64,000 bases of DNA from NCBI RefSeq assembly GCF_004352915.1, contig NZ_SJSY01000075.1, forward strand, positions 124,001-188,000. Direction: 5' to 3'. The notes beneath the pieces were generated by a model. The model did not search any database. It was not told the origin of the DNA and was given only the letters and a program-made list of their open reading frames with translations. This stretch comes from Flavobacterium zhairuonense (GTDB taxonomy: Bacteria; Bacteroidota; Bacteroidia; Flavobacteriales; Flavobacteriaceae). Of the stretch, positions 41,589-51,075 are shown piece after piece; position 1 is the stretch's first letter; each line of letters opens with the position of its first letter. The position numbers were made by a program, and so were the translations under genes.

Positions 41589-43796
41589 TTATAAATTGAA
41601 ATTAACCCCTAAAACGATGTTTCTTCCAATATTTGGAATACCATCCGTTTTTAATCTTGAAAGGTGCGCAATGTATTTTTTATCGAATAAATTGTTTCCG
41701 TTTAGGTTTACATCAAAAGCTGTTTTTCCTAGTTTTACAGTTCCTCCAAAACCTAAATTTACCAAAGTATAACCTTTAGAAGCTGTTTCAAATCCGCTTA
41801 CATTATCTTGACTGAAAGTAGAAGAAACATTCAAAGAAGCAAAACCTTCACTTAACCAATTTTTGATATTGAATTCTGTTCTAAGCGTGTTGTTCCAATT
41901 GTTTGCCGGAATCAAAGGCAAATAATCATCATTGTCTTTTTTGCCTGTTACGGTTTCAAAACTAGTTTCAAAGTGCAACCAATCTAAAGGATGCGGATGA
42001 ATATGCAAACCTGCTTCGCCTCCAAATAATTTTGCATTGTCTTGAACATAAGCAAAAACGTCATTGTTGTCTAAAGTCTCTCCTGTTGGTGAAGTGTAGA
42101 TATAATTGTTGACGTGATTGTAAAATCCGTTGATGAAAAATTCAAAATGCGAATTTTTGTATTCTAAATTAACATCAGTCTGAACGTTTTGTTCTGTTTT
42201 TAAATTTGCGTTTCCAATTTCGTAACGATTTGTTCCTTCGTGAACACCATTAGAAGTCAATTCAGCTAAATTTGGCGCTCTAAATCCTGAAGCAACATTT
42301 AGACGAAGAGTAAGTGGTTCAGCCAATTTTGTTTTATATCCCAAAGAAGCATTAAAACTGTCAAATGATCTATCCAAAGCTTGAAAATAGCCTTCTTCGC
42401 CTTCAGTTCCGTGCGCAATAGAATTGATATTTCGGTTGTCAAAACGCAATCCAGCTTGTAAAACGCTGTTATCCCATTCGTAATTCGCCGTTCCAAAAAC
42501 GCCAAAATCGTTAGTTGTTGCGTCCGGAATCAAATATTCTTCTCCCGAATTTGTATTCGTTTGATGCATTCCCTGAACGCCTAAAATAGTTTCAATTTTT
42601 CCGAATTTTGGGAAATGATATTTTGCATTATAATTGAAAGTGTTTAATTTCATGTGAAGAGAAGCTTCGTTGCTGTCTTCAAATTCGCTTCTATCATTGG
42701 CAATATAGCCTAAATCAACATCCAGTTTTGAGTTTTCAAAAAATACGGTATTGTTCAAGCTCAATAAATGATTAAAAATACCTTGTCTCGGAAATTCAGT
42801 GTCTTTGCTTGACGATTGTTCCGCAATTCCTTCTTCCGGAATTCCAATATCAAGTTTGTTGTAATTGTACCTTAAAACGCTTGAAAAAGTTGAATTGCTG
42901 TAGCCAATTCCAGTTTTAAAATCGGTTTCGTTGTAACGCGAATTGGTCACGCGATCGCCTCCTGAAATTTTATAATCAGAATGTGTGTTGTAACTTCCGC
43001 GTGCTAAAAATTTCCAGTTATCTGTTGAAGTTTTTAATCCGATAGAAGAATTGCTTCCCTGTGTATTGGTGAAATATTTCTGGCTGAAATTGGCTTTAAA
43101 ATCACCAGCATCAGCAAATTTTTCTGGATTGAAATATAAAACACCGCCTAAAGCATCTGAACCATACAATAAAGAAGCTGGTCCTTTAATCACTTCCACA
43201 CTTTCAATTCCGGCATCATTTAAACCTAAACCATGTTCGTCTCCAAATTGTTGGTTTTCGATACGAACGCCTTGTGAATAAACCAAAACACGATTGCCGC
43301 TAAGTCCACGAATTACCGGTTTTCCGATAGAAGTTCCAGTTGAAATTTGAGCAACTCCAGGAATCGTCGCCAAACCTTCAATCAAAGTAGATGTTCCTTT
43401 TTGTTGTAATGTTTTGATGCTTTCGTGCTCAATTTTCATTACGTTTTGCGATTGTAGTTTGTTGAATGGAGTAGAAACGACTACTTCGTCCATTTCCATG
43501 ATTGATTGTAAAAGCGTAATGTTTAAAGTGTTTTCTTTTGCGAGTTTTGCAATGGTTTGATTTTGATTGGCATAACCCACAAAATTGAAAGCAAGGCGTA
43601 AACTTCCGTTTGGAAGATTGTTTAATTCGTATTTTCCGTTTGTGTCTGTTGTTGTTCCTTTATGTAATTCGGGAGCATATACTGAAACGCCTGGCATTGG
43701 CTGATTTTGATTGTCGGTAACAATTCCTGAAACCGAATTTTGAGCAGAAAGCATGCTCGAGAACCCTAAAATTAGGGCTAATAGTATTTTTTTCAT
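41589..43796 (-). CDS. TonB-dependent receptor
   Basis: The 735-residue protein has a signal peptide (MKKILLALILGFSSMLSAQ), a carboxypeptidase-regulatory-like domain (SVSGIVTDNQNQPMPGVSVY, to about residue 110), a plug domain (GTSTLIEGLATIPGVAQIST, then KPVIRGLSGNRVLVYSQG) and a 22-strand-type barrel ending NIGRNIVLGVNFNL. It imports a ligand across the outer membrane using TonB energy. The neighbouring gene at 43958-44311 on the same strand encodes a small His/Cys-rich protein, so a metal or metal complex is a plausible ligand; this is inference only. Confidence 0.92.
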   Translation of the reverse strand: MKKILLALILGFSSMLSAQNSVSGIVTDNQNQPMPGVSVYAPELHKGTTTDTNGKYELNNLPNGSLRLAFNFVGYANQNQTIAKLAKENTLNITLLQSIMEMDEVVVSTPFNKLQSQNVMKIEHESIKTLQQKGTSTLIEGLATIPGVAQISTGTSIGKPVIRGLSGNRVLVYSQGVRIENQQFGDEHGLGLNDAGIESVEVIKGPASLLYGSDALGGVLYFNPEKFADAGDFKANFSQKYFTNTQGSNSSIGLKTSTDNWKFLARGSYNTHSDYKISGGDRVTNSRYNETDFKTGIGYSNSTFSSVLRYNYNKLDIGIPEEGIAEQSSSKDTEFPRQGIFNHLLSLNNTVFFENSKLDVDLGYIANDRSEFEDSNEASLHMKLNTFNYNAKYHFPKFGKIETILGVQGMHQTNTNSGEEYLIPDATTNDFGVFGTANYEWDNSVLQAGLRFDNRNINSIAHGTEGEEGYFQALDRSFDSFNASLGYKTKLAEPLTLRLNVASGFRAPNLAELTSNGVHEGTNRYEIGNANLKTEQNVQTDVNLEYKNSHFEFFINGFYNHVNNYIYTSPTGETLDNNDVFAYVQDNAKLFGGEAGLHIHPHPLDWLHFETSFETVTGKKDNDDYLPLIPANNWNNTLRTEFNIKNWLSEGFASLNVSSTFSQDNVSGFETASKGYTLVNLGFGGTVKLGKTAFDVNLNGNNLFDKKYIAHLSRLKTDGIPNIGRNIVLGVNFNL

Positions 43797-43957
43797 TTGG
43801 AAATGATGCTATAGTTAATTGATTTTTCTTTCGAATAAGAAAACAAAACAAACAATAAAGCATTCTGATCCTGATTGTTTAAAATAGGATTAGAAAACTC
43901 AATGAAATCTGAATTTTAAATTGAAAGAAATGAAATTTGTTTTCGAATAATCGAAAT

Positions 43958-44311
43958 CTAAGAAACTAAAGCAACTGGAGGTCCCCGAAGTAAATAAACG
44001 CTTTTTGAAAAGGAGCGGATATTTTCTGAAAACGAAAAGAAATAAGGAATTTCTCTATGAAAAGAATGAAACTGAAAAGAAAAAACTTCGGCAACAGTAT
44101 AACTTCCAAAAGCAAAACTACAAACATAACACAAATCGTAATTATGATGCTGATGTGTTATTTCTCCGCTTGGATCATTGTAAGCGTGATGACACTGTTT
44201 TTCTGAAAGTTGTTTTACAATATGCTCAAAACTGTGCAACGACTGAAACAATATTGTGAACAATATTGTCAGCGTCATGGAAACACTTAATATGAGCTGT
44301 TTTCTTTTCAT
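43958..44311 (-). CDS. Small His/Cys-rich membrane-associated protein
   Basis: The ATG at 44311 gives 117 residues (MKRKQLILSVSMTLTILFTI). An N-terminal hydrophobic segment (about 6-24) is a signal anchor or signal peptide. It is followed by a cluster of possible metal ligands: HSFEH, EKQCHHAY, THQHHNYDLCYVC. The C-terminus is aromatic and hydrophobic. I do not recognise a named family. It lies 161 nt upstream of the TonB receptor gene on the same strand. The ligand cluster suggests metal binding (zinc or copper). Confidence 0.6.
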   Translation of the reverse strand: MKRKQLILSVSMTLTILFTILFQSLHSFEHIVKQLSEKQCHHAYNDPSGEITHQHHNYDLCYVCSFAFGSYTVAEVFSFQFHSFHREIPYFFSFSENIRSFSKSVYLLRGPPVALVS

Positions 44312-44534
44312 GCTAGGCAAAGGTATAAAAGCGGATTGAAAAAATGAGTCCTTTTTCGATTTCTGTTGCAGATTTATTGAAAAAAGTGCAACAAATGCTT
44401 TTGTTCACTCTGAAAAAGAGAATAATTGTTTTCAAATCGCATCTTCAACTGGCATTATATTATATTTGTATGTAAAATAAACTTACGGCAAAAAACGTTT
44501 AAACTTGAAAACCTCTTTAAAACCAAAATTCGAT

Positions 44535-45239
44535 ATGCGATTATTTTTTACTTGTTTGTTTTTTGTTTCATTTTTGAATGTCTTTTCGCAGCAAGAAGTG
44601 AAACCTGAAATCAAGCCAGTAATCAAAATCGATTCTTTATATCGAGAGGATCAATTTTATTTTTCATTGACATATAATCTTTTGGTAAATACACCAGAAA
44701 GATTGAAACAAGACAAATTTTCTGCTGGACTTTCTGGCGGATTTTTACGCGATATGCCAATTAATAAAAGCAGAACTGTCGCCATTGCAGCCGGATTTGG
44801 ATTGACTTATCAGAACTTTTACCAAAATTTTACAGTTTCAGAAGATACAAACGGTGCACCTATTTATGGCGTAAATGACTATGGTGAATTTGTTTCCAAC
44901 CGATACCGACAATATTCTGTTGATCTTCCAATAGAATTCAGATGGAGAAATTCAACTTATGAAAGCACCAAATTTTGGAGGGTTTATGGTGGTGTAAAAT
45001 TGAGCTATGTTTTCTCAAGCAAATCAATTTTAGACGATGGAGAAAACACTTATAAAATAAAGAATAATCCAGATGTCAATACATTTCAGTACGGAATTTA
45101 TCTCGCAACGGGTTACAACACCTGGAATATTTATGCCTACTACGGTTTAAATCCTTTGTTTGATTCGGTTTCAACAATTTCTGGCGAAAAAGTAAATATG
45201 AAAGCCATGAATGTTGGGCTTATTTTTTACATTTTATAG
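44535..45239 (+). CDS. PorT-like outer-membrane beta-barrel protein
   Basis: The ATG at 44535 opens a good signal peptide (MRLFFTCLFFVSFLNVFSQ); an in-frame TTG at 44505 would add ten polar residues. The 234-residue protein has barrel-like strands (FSAGLSGGFLRDMPIN, TVAIAAGFGLTYQNFY, YSVDLPIEFRWRNS, WRVYGGVKLSYVFSS) and ends VNMKAMNVGLIFYIL. It resembles the PorT/OMP_b-brl_2 group. PorT itself is part of type IX secretion, but the gene neighbourhood does not support that assignment. A TATATTTG element at 44461-44468 is a probable -7 box. Its end overlaps the convergent gene by six bp. Confidence 0.7.
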   Translation: MRLFFTCLFFVSFLNVFSQQEVKPEIKPVIKIDSLYREDQFYFSLTYNLLVNTPERLKQDKFSAGLSGGFLRDMPINKSRTVAIAAGFGLTYQNFYQNFTVSEDTNGAPIYGVNDYGEFVSNRYRQYSVDLPIEFRWRNSTYESTKFWRVYGGVKLSYVFSSKSILDDGENTYKIKNNPDVNTFQYGIYLATGYNTWNIYAYYGLNPLFDSVSTISGEKVNMKAMNVGLIFYIL

Positions 45240-45839
45240 CCATAAAAACAAGAAGAGCAATTGCGGCAAGACGCCAATTGATAATCCAATAAAAATTTCT
45301 TTCGAGGTATGTGCCTGCATTTCTAATCGCGATGAGGCAACAATTCCGGTCAATAAAATTAATAATGCTGGCCAATATGGATTTTGCATTTGCAAATGCA
45401 TATTCATTCCAATTACAAAAATGCAGCAACCACTAATAGCGGCTACATGCAGACTTGCCTTTATTTTAAATAAAGAGCATACCAAAGCTAAAATTGTAGT
45501 GAACAATGCGCCCAGAAAAAAGAAATGCAGTTCTGGATAACGCGTAATGATAATACTTCGTTTTACTAATAAAATATATAAAAAACATTGAAGTATCAAA
45601 GGAATTTTTCGTTGCGAGGTCTCGTGAACCATTATAGAAGTCACGTGTCCTGTTGATTTTAAAAGTAGAAAAAACAAAATCGGAACTAAAATCGTAATAA
45701 TCAGAATTTGAAATAAAACAAAGTATTTTTCATTATTCGAAAACGCATCTTCTTTACAAAAAAGATAAAATAATGTGGTGTACATCGCGATAAAAATCGG
45801 ATGAAAGATATAAGAGAATAAAGGCAATATTTTTTTCAA
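45234..45839 (-). CDS. PAP2-like integral membrane protein
   Basis: The 201-residue protein has about six hydrophobic helices. Two motifs recall the PAP2 phosphatase superfamily: KASLHVAAISG, at the position of the PSGH box, and ASSRLEMQAHTSKEIFIG, like the SRxxxxxHxxxDxxxG box with Glu in place of Asp. The first PAP2 box (KxxxxxxRP) is represented only loosely by SQRKIPLIL. Such proteins dephosphorylate lipid phosphates in the membrane. The call is moderate because the motifs deviate. Confidence 0.65.
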   Translation of the reverse strand: MKKILPLFSYIFHPIFIAMYTTLFYLFCKEDAFSNNEKYFVLFQILIITILVPILFFLLLKSTGHVTSIMVHETSQRKIPLILQCFLYILLVKRSIIITRYPELHFFFLGALFTTILALVCSLFKIKASLHVAAISGCCIFVIGMNMHLQMQNPYWPALLILLTGIVASSRLEMQAHTSKEIFIGLSIGVLPQLLFLFLWL

Positions 45840-45889
45840 AACGCGGTTATTTGTGGGTATTCAACAAATATAATGAAATAATGGTTTTC

Positions 45890-46055
45890 GCCACGAATTA
45901 CACGAACTTCCACAAATCCTATTTTGTTAATTAACATTTCATTTGATTTTTAGCTTGAGATTAAAAGATTTTTACAGATTAAAATCATTTGAATCCTTTT
46001 AATCTCAAGCTAAAAATTAAGTTATAATTCGTGGAAATTCGTGTAATTCGTGGCA
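45890..46055. repeat. Nested palindromic repeat, CCACGAATT family (copy 2)
   Basis: Outer arms GCCACGAATTACACGAA and TTCGTGTAATTCGTGGC; inner arms TTTTTAGCTTGAGATTAAAAG and its complement (about 45950-45970 with 45996-46016). It is a relative of the element at 39026-39214 and ends 35 nt before the murF-alr start codon, so it must lie within or next to the promoter region. Confidence 0.8.
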
Positions 46056-46090
46056 AACCTTTTTTTAAATTTGACAAAAAGAATTTCTAA

Positions 46091-48562
46091 ATGAGCATAA
46101 ATCTTAAAAGCCTTATCCCGGTTCTTGATGCCGAATGGATTGGCTCAAATTCGGATGTTTTTATCGATCATATTTCAATTGATAGCCGTTCACTTCAAAA
46201 TGGATCTAAAACTTTGTTTATTGCGTTGTCGGGCATAAACAATGATGCTCATTTGTATATTGAAGAACTTATTGAAAAAGGAGTTCAAAATTTTGCTGTT
46301 CAATATGTTCCTGAAAATGTAAAAGGAAAAGCTAATTTTTTAGTCGTAAAAAACACTTTAAGCGCTTTACAGCAATTTGCCAGTTACTACAGAGATTTAT
46401 TTGATTTTCCTATCATTGGTTTAACTGGAAGCAACGGAAAAACAATCGTAAAAGAATGGCTTAATTTCCTGTTAAGCCCGGATTATAACATCATCCGAAG
46501 TCCAAAAAGTTATAATTCTCAAGTTGGTGTTCCATTATCTGTTATTGCAATAAACGAAAAACACAATTTGGGAATTTTTGAAGCTGGCATTTCGACAGTA
46601 AATGAAATGGAAAAACTTGAAAAAATTATCAAACCTAATATTGGTGTTTTAACAAGCATTGGTTCTGCGCACGATGAAGGCTTTGAGGATTTGGAGCAAA
46701 AAATAAAAGAGAAGCTTTTGCTTTTCAAAAAAACCAATGTCATTATTTATCAAAAAAACGAACTTGTTGATAAATGCCTTGTTGCTTTTTCCGCAGAAAA
46801 TCCAATTCAGGATAGAACATTTTTTTCATGGAGTTTTAGTGATAATTCTGCCGATGTTTTTATTCTGAAAAAAGAAACTAAAAATGAATCAACAATCATT
46901 CAATATCAATATGAAAATAAAGTTTCCGATTTAGAAATTCCGTTTAATGATTCGGCTTCAGTTGAAAATGCGATTTCATGTTTATTGGTTTTGCTTTATT
47001 TTAAATATGATTCCAAAACCATTCAAAACCGTGTGCAAATGCTGTATCCGGTTCAAATGCGTCTTGAGGTCAAAAACGGAATCAACAATTGCAGTATAAT
47101 CGATGACAGTTACAGTTCCGATTTTCAGTCGCTTAAAATAGCTTTGGATTTCCTGGAAAGCCAGCAAAAAAAGAACGCCACAAAAACAGTAATTCTTTCA
47201 GATATTTTTCAAAGCGGATTTTCGAATGAAGAATTGTATTCGAAAGTTTCGCAATTGGTTTCAGCTAATAAAATCAATCGCGTAATTGGCATTGGCCCAA
47301 CGATTTCTTCTTTTAAAGATAAGTTTTCAAATTGTATTGCATTTCAGGATACAGCATCATTTATTGAAGCATTTGAAAGTTTGAATTTCCATAATGAGAC
47401 TATTTTAATTAAAGGTGCAAGATCTTTTCAGTTTGAAGAAATTGTTTCGCTTCTTGAAGAAAAAACGCATGAAACGGTTCTCGAAATCAATCTCGATTCT
47501 ATTAGTCATAATTTGAATTATTACAAATCAAAACTTGCCGATGATGTCAAAATCATGGTGATGGTAAAAGCGTTTGGTTACGGAAACGGAGGTTTGGAAA
47601 TAGCCAAATTACTGGAACATCATAAAGTAGATTATTTAGGTGTGGCTTTCGCCGATGAAGGAATTTCCCTGAAAAATGGTGGAATCAAATTGCCAATTAT
47701 GGTTTTGAATCCAGAATCTACAAGTTTTCCGTCGATAATTCAATATAAATTAGAACCAGAAATTTATAGTTTAAAAGGATTAAATGCCTTTTTGAAAATT
47801 GCCAAAGAAAAGAATTTAAAAGATTTCCCGATTCATATCAAAATGGATACAGGAATGCATCGTTTAGGTTTTGAAGAAAATACAATCGACGAATTGATTC
47901 AGACTTTGAAAAACAATTCAACCGTTCGGGTTCAAAGTATTTTGTCGCATTTGGCAACAAGTGATGATCCAAAACATTTTGAGTTTGTCGAAAAGCAAAT
48001 CGGTTTGTTCGAAAAATTATCTTCTAAATTAATGTCAGAATTAAATATAAATCCGATTCGTCATATTCTGAATACTTCGGGAATCAGCAATTTCCCGGAT
48101 GCACAATATAATATGGTACGTTTAGGAATTGGTTTGTACGGAGTTTCTAATGATTCATCGGAACAAAAATATTTGGAAAATGTTGGAACACTAAAATCGA
48201 TTATTTCACAAATCCGAACTATTCCAAGTGGTGATAGCGTTGGCTACGGACGCCGTTTTATGGCCGAAAAAGAAACCAAAATCGCCACAATTCCAATAGG
48301 TTATGCTGACGGAATTTCAAGATTATGGGGAAATGAAGTTGGTTTTGTAACGATTAAAAATCAAAAAGCCAATATTGTCGGAAGTGTCTGCATGGATATG
48401 CTGATGGTTGATGTCAGCCATATCGATTGTAAAGAAGGTGATTCAGTTATTATTTTTGGTGAAAGCCCAACTGTTATTGAAATGGCCGAAGCTTTAAAAA
48501 CAATTCCGTACGAGATTATGACCAGTATTTCCCAGCGCGTGAAACGGGTATTTTTCAGATAA
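46091..48562 (+). CDS. Bifunctional MurF ligase-alanine racemase
   Basis: The 823-residue fusion starts with a MurF-like half (about 1-450): ISIDSRSLQNGSKTLFIALS, the ATP loop GLTGSNGKTIVKEW and NYSSQ-like NSQVGVPLSV. The C-terminal half (from about 463) is alanine racemase: LEINLDSISHNLNYYKSKL, the PLP lysine Lys493 in MVKAFGYGNG, KMDTGMHRLGF, and the second catalytic residue region VRLGIGLYG with CMDMLMVDVS. It supplies D-Ala and adds D-Ala-D-Ala to the peptidoglycan precursor. This fusion is known in Bacteroidota. Confidence 0.95.
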   Translation: MSINLKSLIPVLDAEWIGSNSDVFIDHISIDSRSLQNGSKTLFIALSGINNDAHLYIEELIEKGVQNFAVQYVPENVKGKANFLVVKNTLSALQQFASYYRDLFDFPIIGLTGSNGKTIVKEWLNFLLSPDYNIIRSPKSYNSQVGVPLSVIAINEKHNLGIFEAGISTVNEMEKLEKIIKPNIGVLTSIGSAHDEGFEDLEQKIKEKLLLFKKTNVIIYQKNELVDKCLVAFSAENPIQDRTFFSWSFSDNSADVFILKKETKNESTIIQYQYENKVSDLEIPFNDSASVENAISCLLVLLYFKYDSKTIQNRVQMLYPVQMRLEVKNGINNCSIIDDSYSSDFQSLKIALDFLESQQKKNATKTVILSDIFQSGFSNEELYSKVSQLVSANKINRVIGIGPTISSFKDKFSNCIAFQDTASFIEAFESLNFHNETILIKGARSFQFEEIVSLLEEKTHETVLEINLDSISHNLNYYKSKLADDVKIMVMVKAFGYGNGGLEIAKLLEHHKVDYLGVAFADEGISLKNGGIKLPIMVLNPESTSFPSIIQYKLEPEIYSLKGLNAFLKIAKEKNLKDFPIHIKMDTGMHRLGFEENTIDELIQTLKNNSTVRVQSILSHLATSDDPKHFEFVEKQIGLFEKLSSKLMSELNINPIRHILNTSGISNFPDAQYNMVRLGIGLYGVSNDSSEQKYLENVGTLKSIISQIRTIPSGDSVGYGRRFMAEKETKIATIPIGYADGISRLWGNEVGFVTIKNQKANIVGSVCMDMLMVDVSHIDCKEGDSVIIFGESPTVIEMAEALKTIPYEIMTSISQRVKRVFFR

Positions 48563-48630
48563 TTTTAAGAACTTTCAAGAAAATTGCGTATTTTCGGTAT
48601 TCACTAATTATAAATGTAAATAGATACGAT

Positions 48631-49005
48631 ATGGGATTTTTTTCAGAATTTAAGGCATTTGCAATAAAAGGCAACGTGGTTGATCTTGCTGTTGCAGTAA
48701 TTATTGGAGCGGCATTTGGTAAAATTGTAAGTTCATTTATTGAAGATGTAATTACACCACTAGTATTAAAACCGGCTTTAGAAGCTGCGCATTTAGAAAA
48801 AATTCAAGATCTTACCGCTTTTGGCGGTGTAAAATATGGTCTCTTTCTGTCGGCAGTAATTAACTTTATTATTGTTGCTTTTGTTTTATTCTTGGTTATT
48901 AAAGGAGTAAACAAACTTAAAAAAGAAGAAGCTCCAGCTCCACCAGCTGGCCCAACGCAAGAAGAATTGCTTACTCAAATTAGAGATTTATTAAAAAATA
49001 AATAA
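48631..49005 (+). CDS. mscL: Large-conductance mechanosensitive channel
   Basis: A 124-residue protein with the MscL pattern: FFSEFKAFAIKGNVVDLAVA and VIIGAAFGKIVSSFIEDVIT form the first helix, KYGLFLSAVINFIIVAFVLF the second, and a charged helical C-terminus follows (PTQEELLTQIRDLL). The pore-lining Gly/Ala pattern is intact. It opens under membrane tension to release solutes in osmotic downshock. It follows murF-alr by 68 nt and has its own terminator at 49037-49064. Confidence 0.95.
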   Translation: MGFFSEFKAFAIKGNVVDLAVAVIIGAAFGKIVSSFIEDVITPLVLKPALEAAHLEKIQDLTAFGGVKYGLFLSAVINFIIVAFVLFLVIKGVNKLKKEEAPAPPAGPTQEELLTQIRDLLKNK

Positions 49006-49036
49006 AAATATAATACCGCTACACTAAGTCTAATTT

Positions 49037-49064
49037 AACCACCTTCTAAAGAGGTGGTTTTTTT
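49037..49064 (+). terminator. Intrinsic terminator after mscL
   Basis: A hairpin AACCACCTT/AGAGGTGGTT followed by a T run. Confidence 0.8.
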
Positions 49065-49110
49065 ACAAATTGTTTATTTTATAACATTTTGTTATTTTTT
49101 GTGAATCGCC

Positions 49111-49140
49111 TTGCGGAGACTTTTATTATACTTATTTTTG
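49111..49140 (+). promoter_or_regulatory. Promoter of asd
   Basis: TTG (49111-49113) and TATTTTTG (49133-49140) are exactly 19 nt apart, a full match to TTG-N19-TAnnTTTG. The leader to the ATG at 49181 would be about 33 nt. Confidence 0.7.
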
Positions 49141-49180
49141 CCATACAAATTTGATTATAGAATTATTTAAAAATATAAAA

Positions 49181-50170
49181 ATGAGAATTGCAGTTGTAGG
49201 TGCTACCGGAATGGTTGGCGAAGTAATGCTTAAAGTTTTAGCAGAAAGAAATTTTCCTGTTACAGAATTAATTCCTGTTGCTTCTGAAAGATCAGTAGGA
49301 AAAGAAATTGAATATAAAGGAACAAAATATAAAGTTGTTGGTTTGCAGACTGCTGTAGATATGAAAGCTGACATCGCAGTTTTTTCTGCTGGAGGAGATA
49401 CTTCATTAGAATGGGCTCCAAAATTTGCGGCTGCTGGAACAACTGTTATCGACAACTCATCAGCATGGAGAATGGATCCGACTAAAAAATTAGTAGTTCC
49501 AGAGATCAATGCTTCAGTTTTAACTAAAGAAGATAAAATTATTGCAAACCCAAACTGCTCTACTATTCAAATGGTATTGGCTTTGGCGCCTTTGCATAGA
49601 AAATACAACGTTAAAAGAATTATTGTTTCGACTTACCAATCAATCACAGGAACTGGTGTAAAAGCGGTAAAACAATTAGAAAACGAGTACGCAGGAATTC
49701 AAGGTGATATGGCTTACAAATATCCAATTCACAGAAATGCGATTCCTCATTGCGATAGCTTTGAAGAAAACGGATACACTAAAGAAGAAATGAAATTAGT
49801 TCGCGAAACTCAAAAAATCCTTGGTGATAATACGATCAGAGTTACAGCTACCGCAGTTCGTGTACCGGTTGTTGGCGGGCACAGTGAGGCAGTAAACGTT
49901 GAGTTTACAAATGATTTTGATGTGAACGAAGTTCGTGAAATTCTACACCATACTGATGGAGTAGTGGTGCAGGATAATTTAGATACATTCACTTACCCAA
50001 TGCCATTATATGCTGAAGGTAAAAATGATGTTTTTGTTGGAAGAATCCGTCGTGACGAAAGCCAACCAAACACATTAAACATGTGGATCGTTGCTGATAA
50101 CTTAAGAAAAGGTGCAGCAACAAACACAATCCAAATTGCTGAATATTTAATTCAAGCTGGTTTGGTTTAA
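49181..50170 (+). CDS. asd: Aspartate-semialdehyde dehydrogenase
   Basis: The ATG at 49181 (MRIAVVGATGMVGEVMLKVL) starts with the NADP-binding GATGMVG loop; the frame continues upstream without support. The 329-residue protein has the catalytic Cys126 in NPNCSTIQM, the QSITGTGVKAVKQLE segment and the RVPVVGGHSEAVNVEF motif with the catalytic His. It makes aspartate semialdehyde for lysine, threonine, methionine and diaminopimelate. It is a single-gene unit with a clear promoter and terminator. Confidence 0.95.
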   Translation: MRIAVVGATGMVGEVMLKVLAERNFPVTELIPVASERSVGKEIEYKGTKYKVVGLQTAVDMKADIAVFSAGGDTSLEWAPKFAAAGTTVIDNSSAWRMDPTKKLVVPEINASVLTKEDKIIANPNCSTIQMVLALAPLHRKYNVKRIIVSTYQSITGTGVKAVKQLENEYAGIQGDMAYKYPIHRNAIPHCDSFEENGYTKEEMKLVRETQKILGDNTIRVTATAVRVPVVGGHSEAVNVEFTNDFDVNEVREILHHTDGVVVQDNLDTFTYPMPLYAEGKNDVFVGRIRRDESQPNTLNMWIVADNLRKGAATNTIQIAEYLIQAGLV

Positions 50171-50199
50171 GCCGAGATTAAATTAAATTGTTATAAAGA

Positions 50200-50237
50200 A
50201 AAAGCCGTAATTGCAGTGATGTTATTACGGCTTTTTT
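50200..50237 (+). terminator. Intrinsic terminator after asd
   Basis: A hairpin AAAAGCCGTAA/TTACGGCTTTT with a T6 run. Confidence 0.85.
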
Positions 50238-50348
50238 GATTTAAAGCTGTTCAAATTAAAATCTTATTTTGATATTTTTAATTATCTATTTGGTCTATTT
50301 TTAATATTAAATCCTTGTATTTTTGACATCATATCAATTAGAAAAATA

Positions 50349-51029
50349 ATGGATAAAAACCTTAACTACATAGAAGATCATTATATTGAATGGGAAGAAA
50401 TAATTAAAGCAACAAATATTTCTTCAGAAAAATTAAAGCAACTTATTGATGATAAGCTTATTCCAAATGCTTCATATAATATAGATTCTGAAATAACAAT
50501 AACTTCACCTTTAAATGACAGCTTCAAGATTATTGTTTCAAAGCAATACTTTGCAAAAAACATAATAGATCTGATCCATAATAATCAAACAGAAACGTAT
50601 GAAAAACTAAGAGGAGAGTTCAAAGAAAAGTTGCTATTCAATTTAAAAAATCATGATTACAAAGAATTTGCTTACGGAAATATACTTAATGAAAATGATG
50701 AAATAGATCTTAAAAAAGCAGATAAAATATTTGATGAAGAATGGGATTATTTCTGTAAAGGAGTTTATGGAATCTGTACTTTAAATAATAATGAGAATGC
50801 TGTAATTGAAAAAGAAATTGTGATCAAAAGAATTTTAAATTTTATTGAGCAGAAGTCTTCAATATTGAGGAATGAAGAGAAAATACTTTTAAAAGAACTA
50901 AATGACGAACTAAATAAATCAACAAGTAACTTTGCGCCGTATCAGCGAGAATTAAGTAGTAGAGGAAAATATTTGGATAAGTTGCTGAGAGAGTTTTCTC
51001 TAGATGATTTGATTAAGAAATATGATTAA
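50349..51029 (+). CDS. DUF6058-like protein
   Basis: The 226-residue soluble protein shows a pattern I associate with DUF6058: a WEEIIKATNISSEKLKQLID opening (resembling a small helical binding element), FKEKLLFNLKNHDYKEFAYG, and a FDEEWDYFCKGVYGICTLNN block followed by EKEIVIKRILNFIEQKSS. The family has been labelled as related to natural-product biosynthesis, without a proven reaction. No biosynthetic neighbours are seen here. The gene is AT-richer than its neighbours and stands alone with its own terminator. Confidence 0.6.
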   Translation: MDKNLNYIEDHYIEWEEIIKATNISSEKLKQLIDDKLIPNASYNIDSEITITSPLNDSFKIIVSKQYFAKNIIDLIHNNQTETYEKLRGEFKEKLLFNLKNHDYKEFAYGNILNENDEIDLKKADKIFDEEWDYFCKGVYGICTLNNNENAVIEKEIVIKRILNFIEQKSSILRNEEKILLKELNDELNKSTSNFAPYQRELSSRGKYLDKLLREFSLDDLIKKYD

Positions 51030-51038
51030 AATATAATT

Positions 51039-51071
51039 AAAAAGGCGAGAATCTAAATTCTCGCCTTTTTT
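51039..51071. terminator. Bidirectional terminator
   Basis: A hairpin AAAAAGGCGAGAAT/ATTCTCGCCTTTTT with A and T flanks between the convergent DUF6058 and ferredoxin genes. Confidence 0.85.
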
Positions 51072-51075
51072 GATA

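Noticed and set aside
44535..45239. Type IX secretion gene porT
   Set aside because: The barrel pattern is similar, but no other type IX secretion gene is adjacent and the family has many members; only a PorT-like label is supported.
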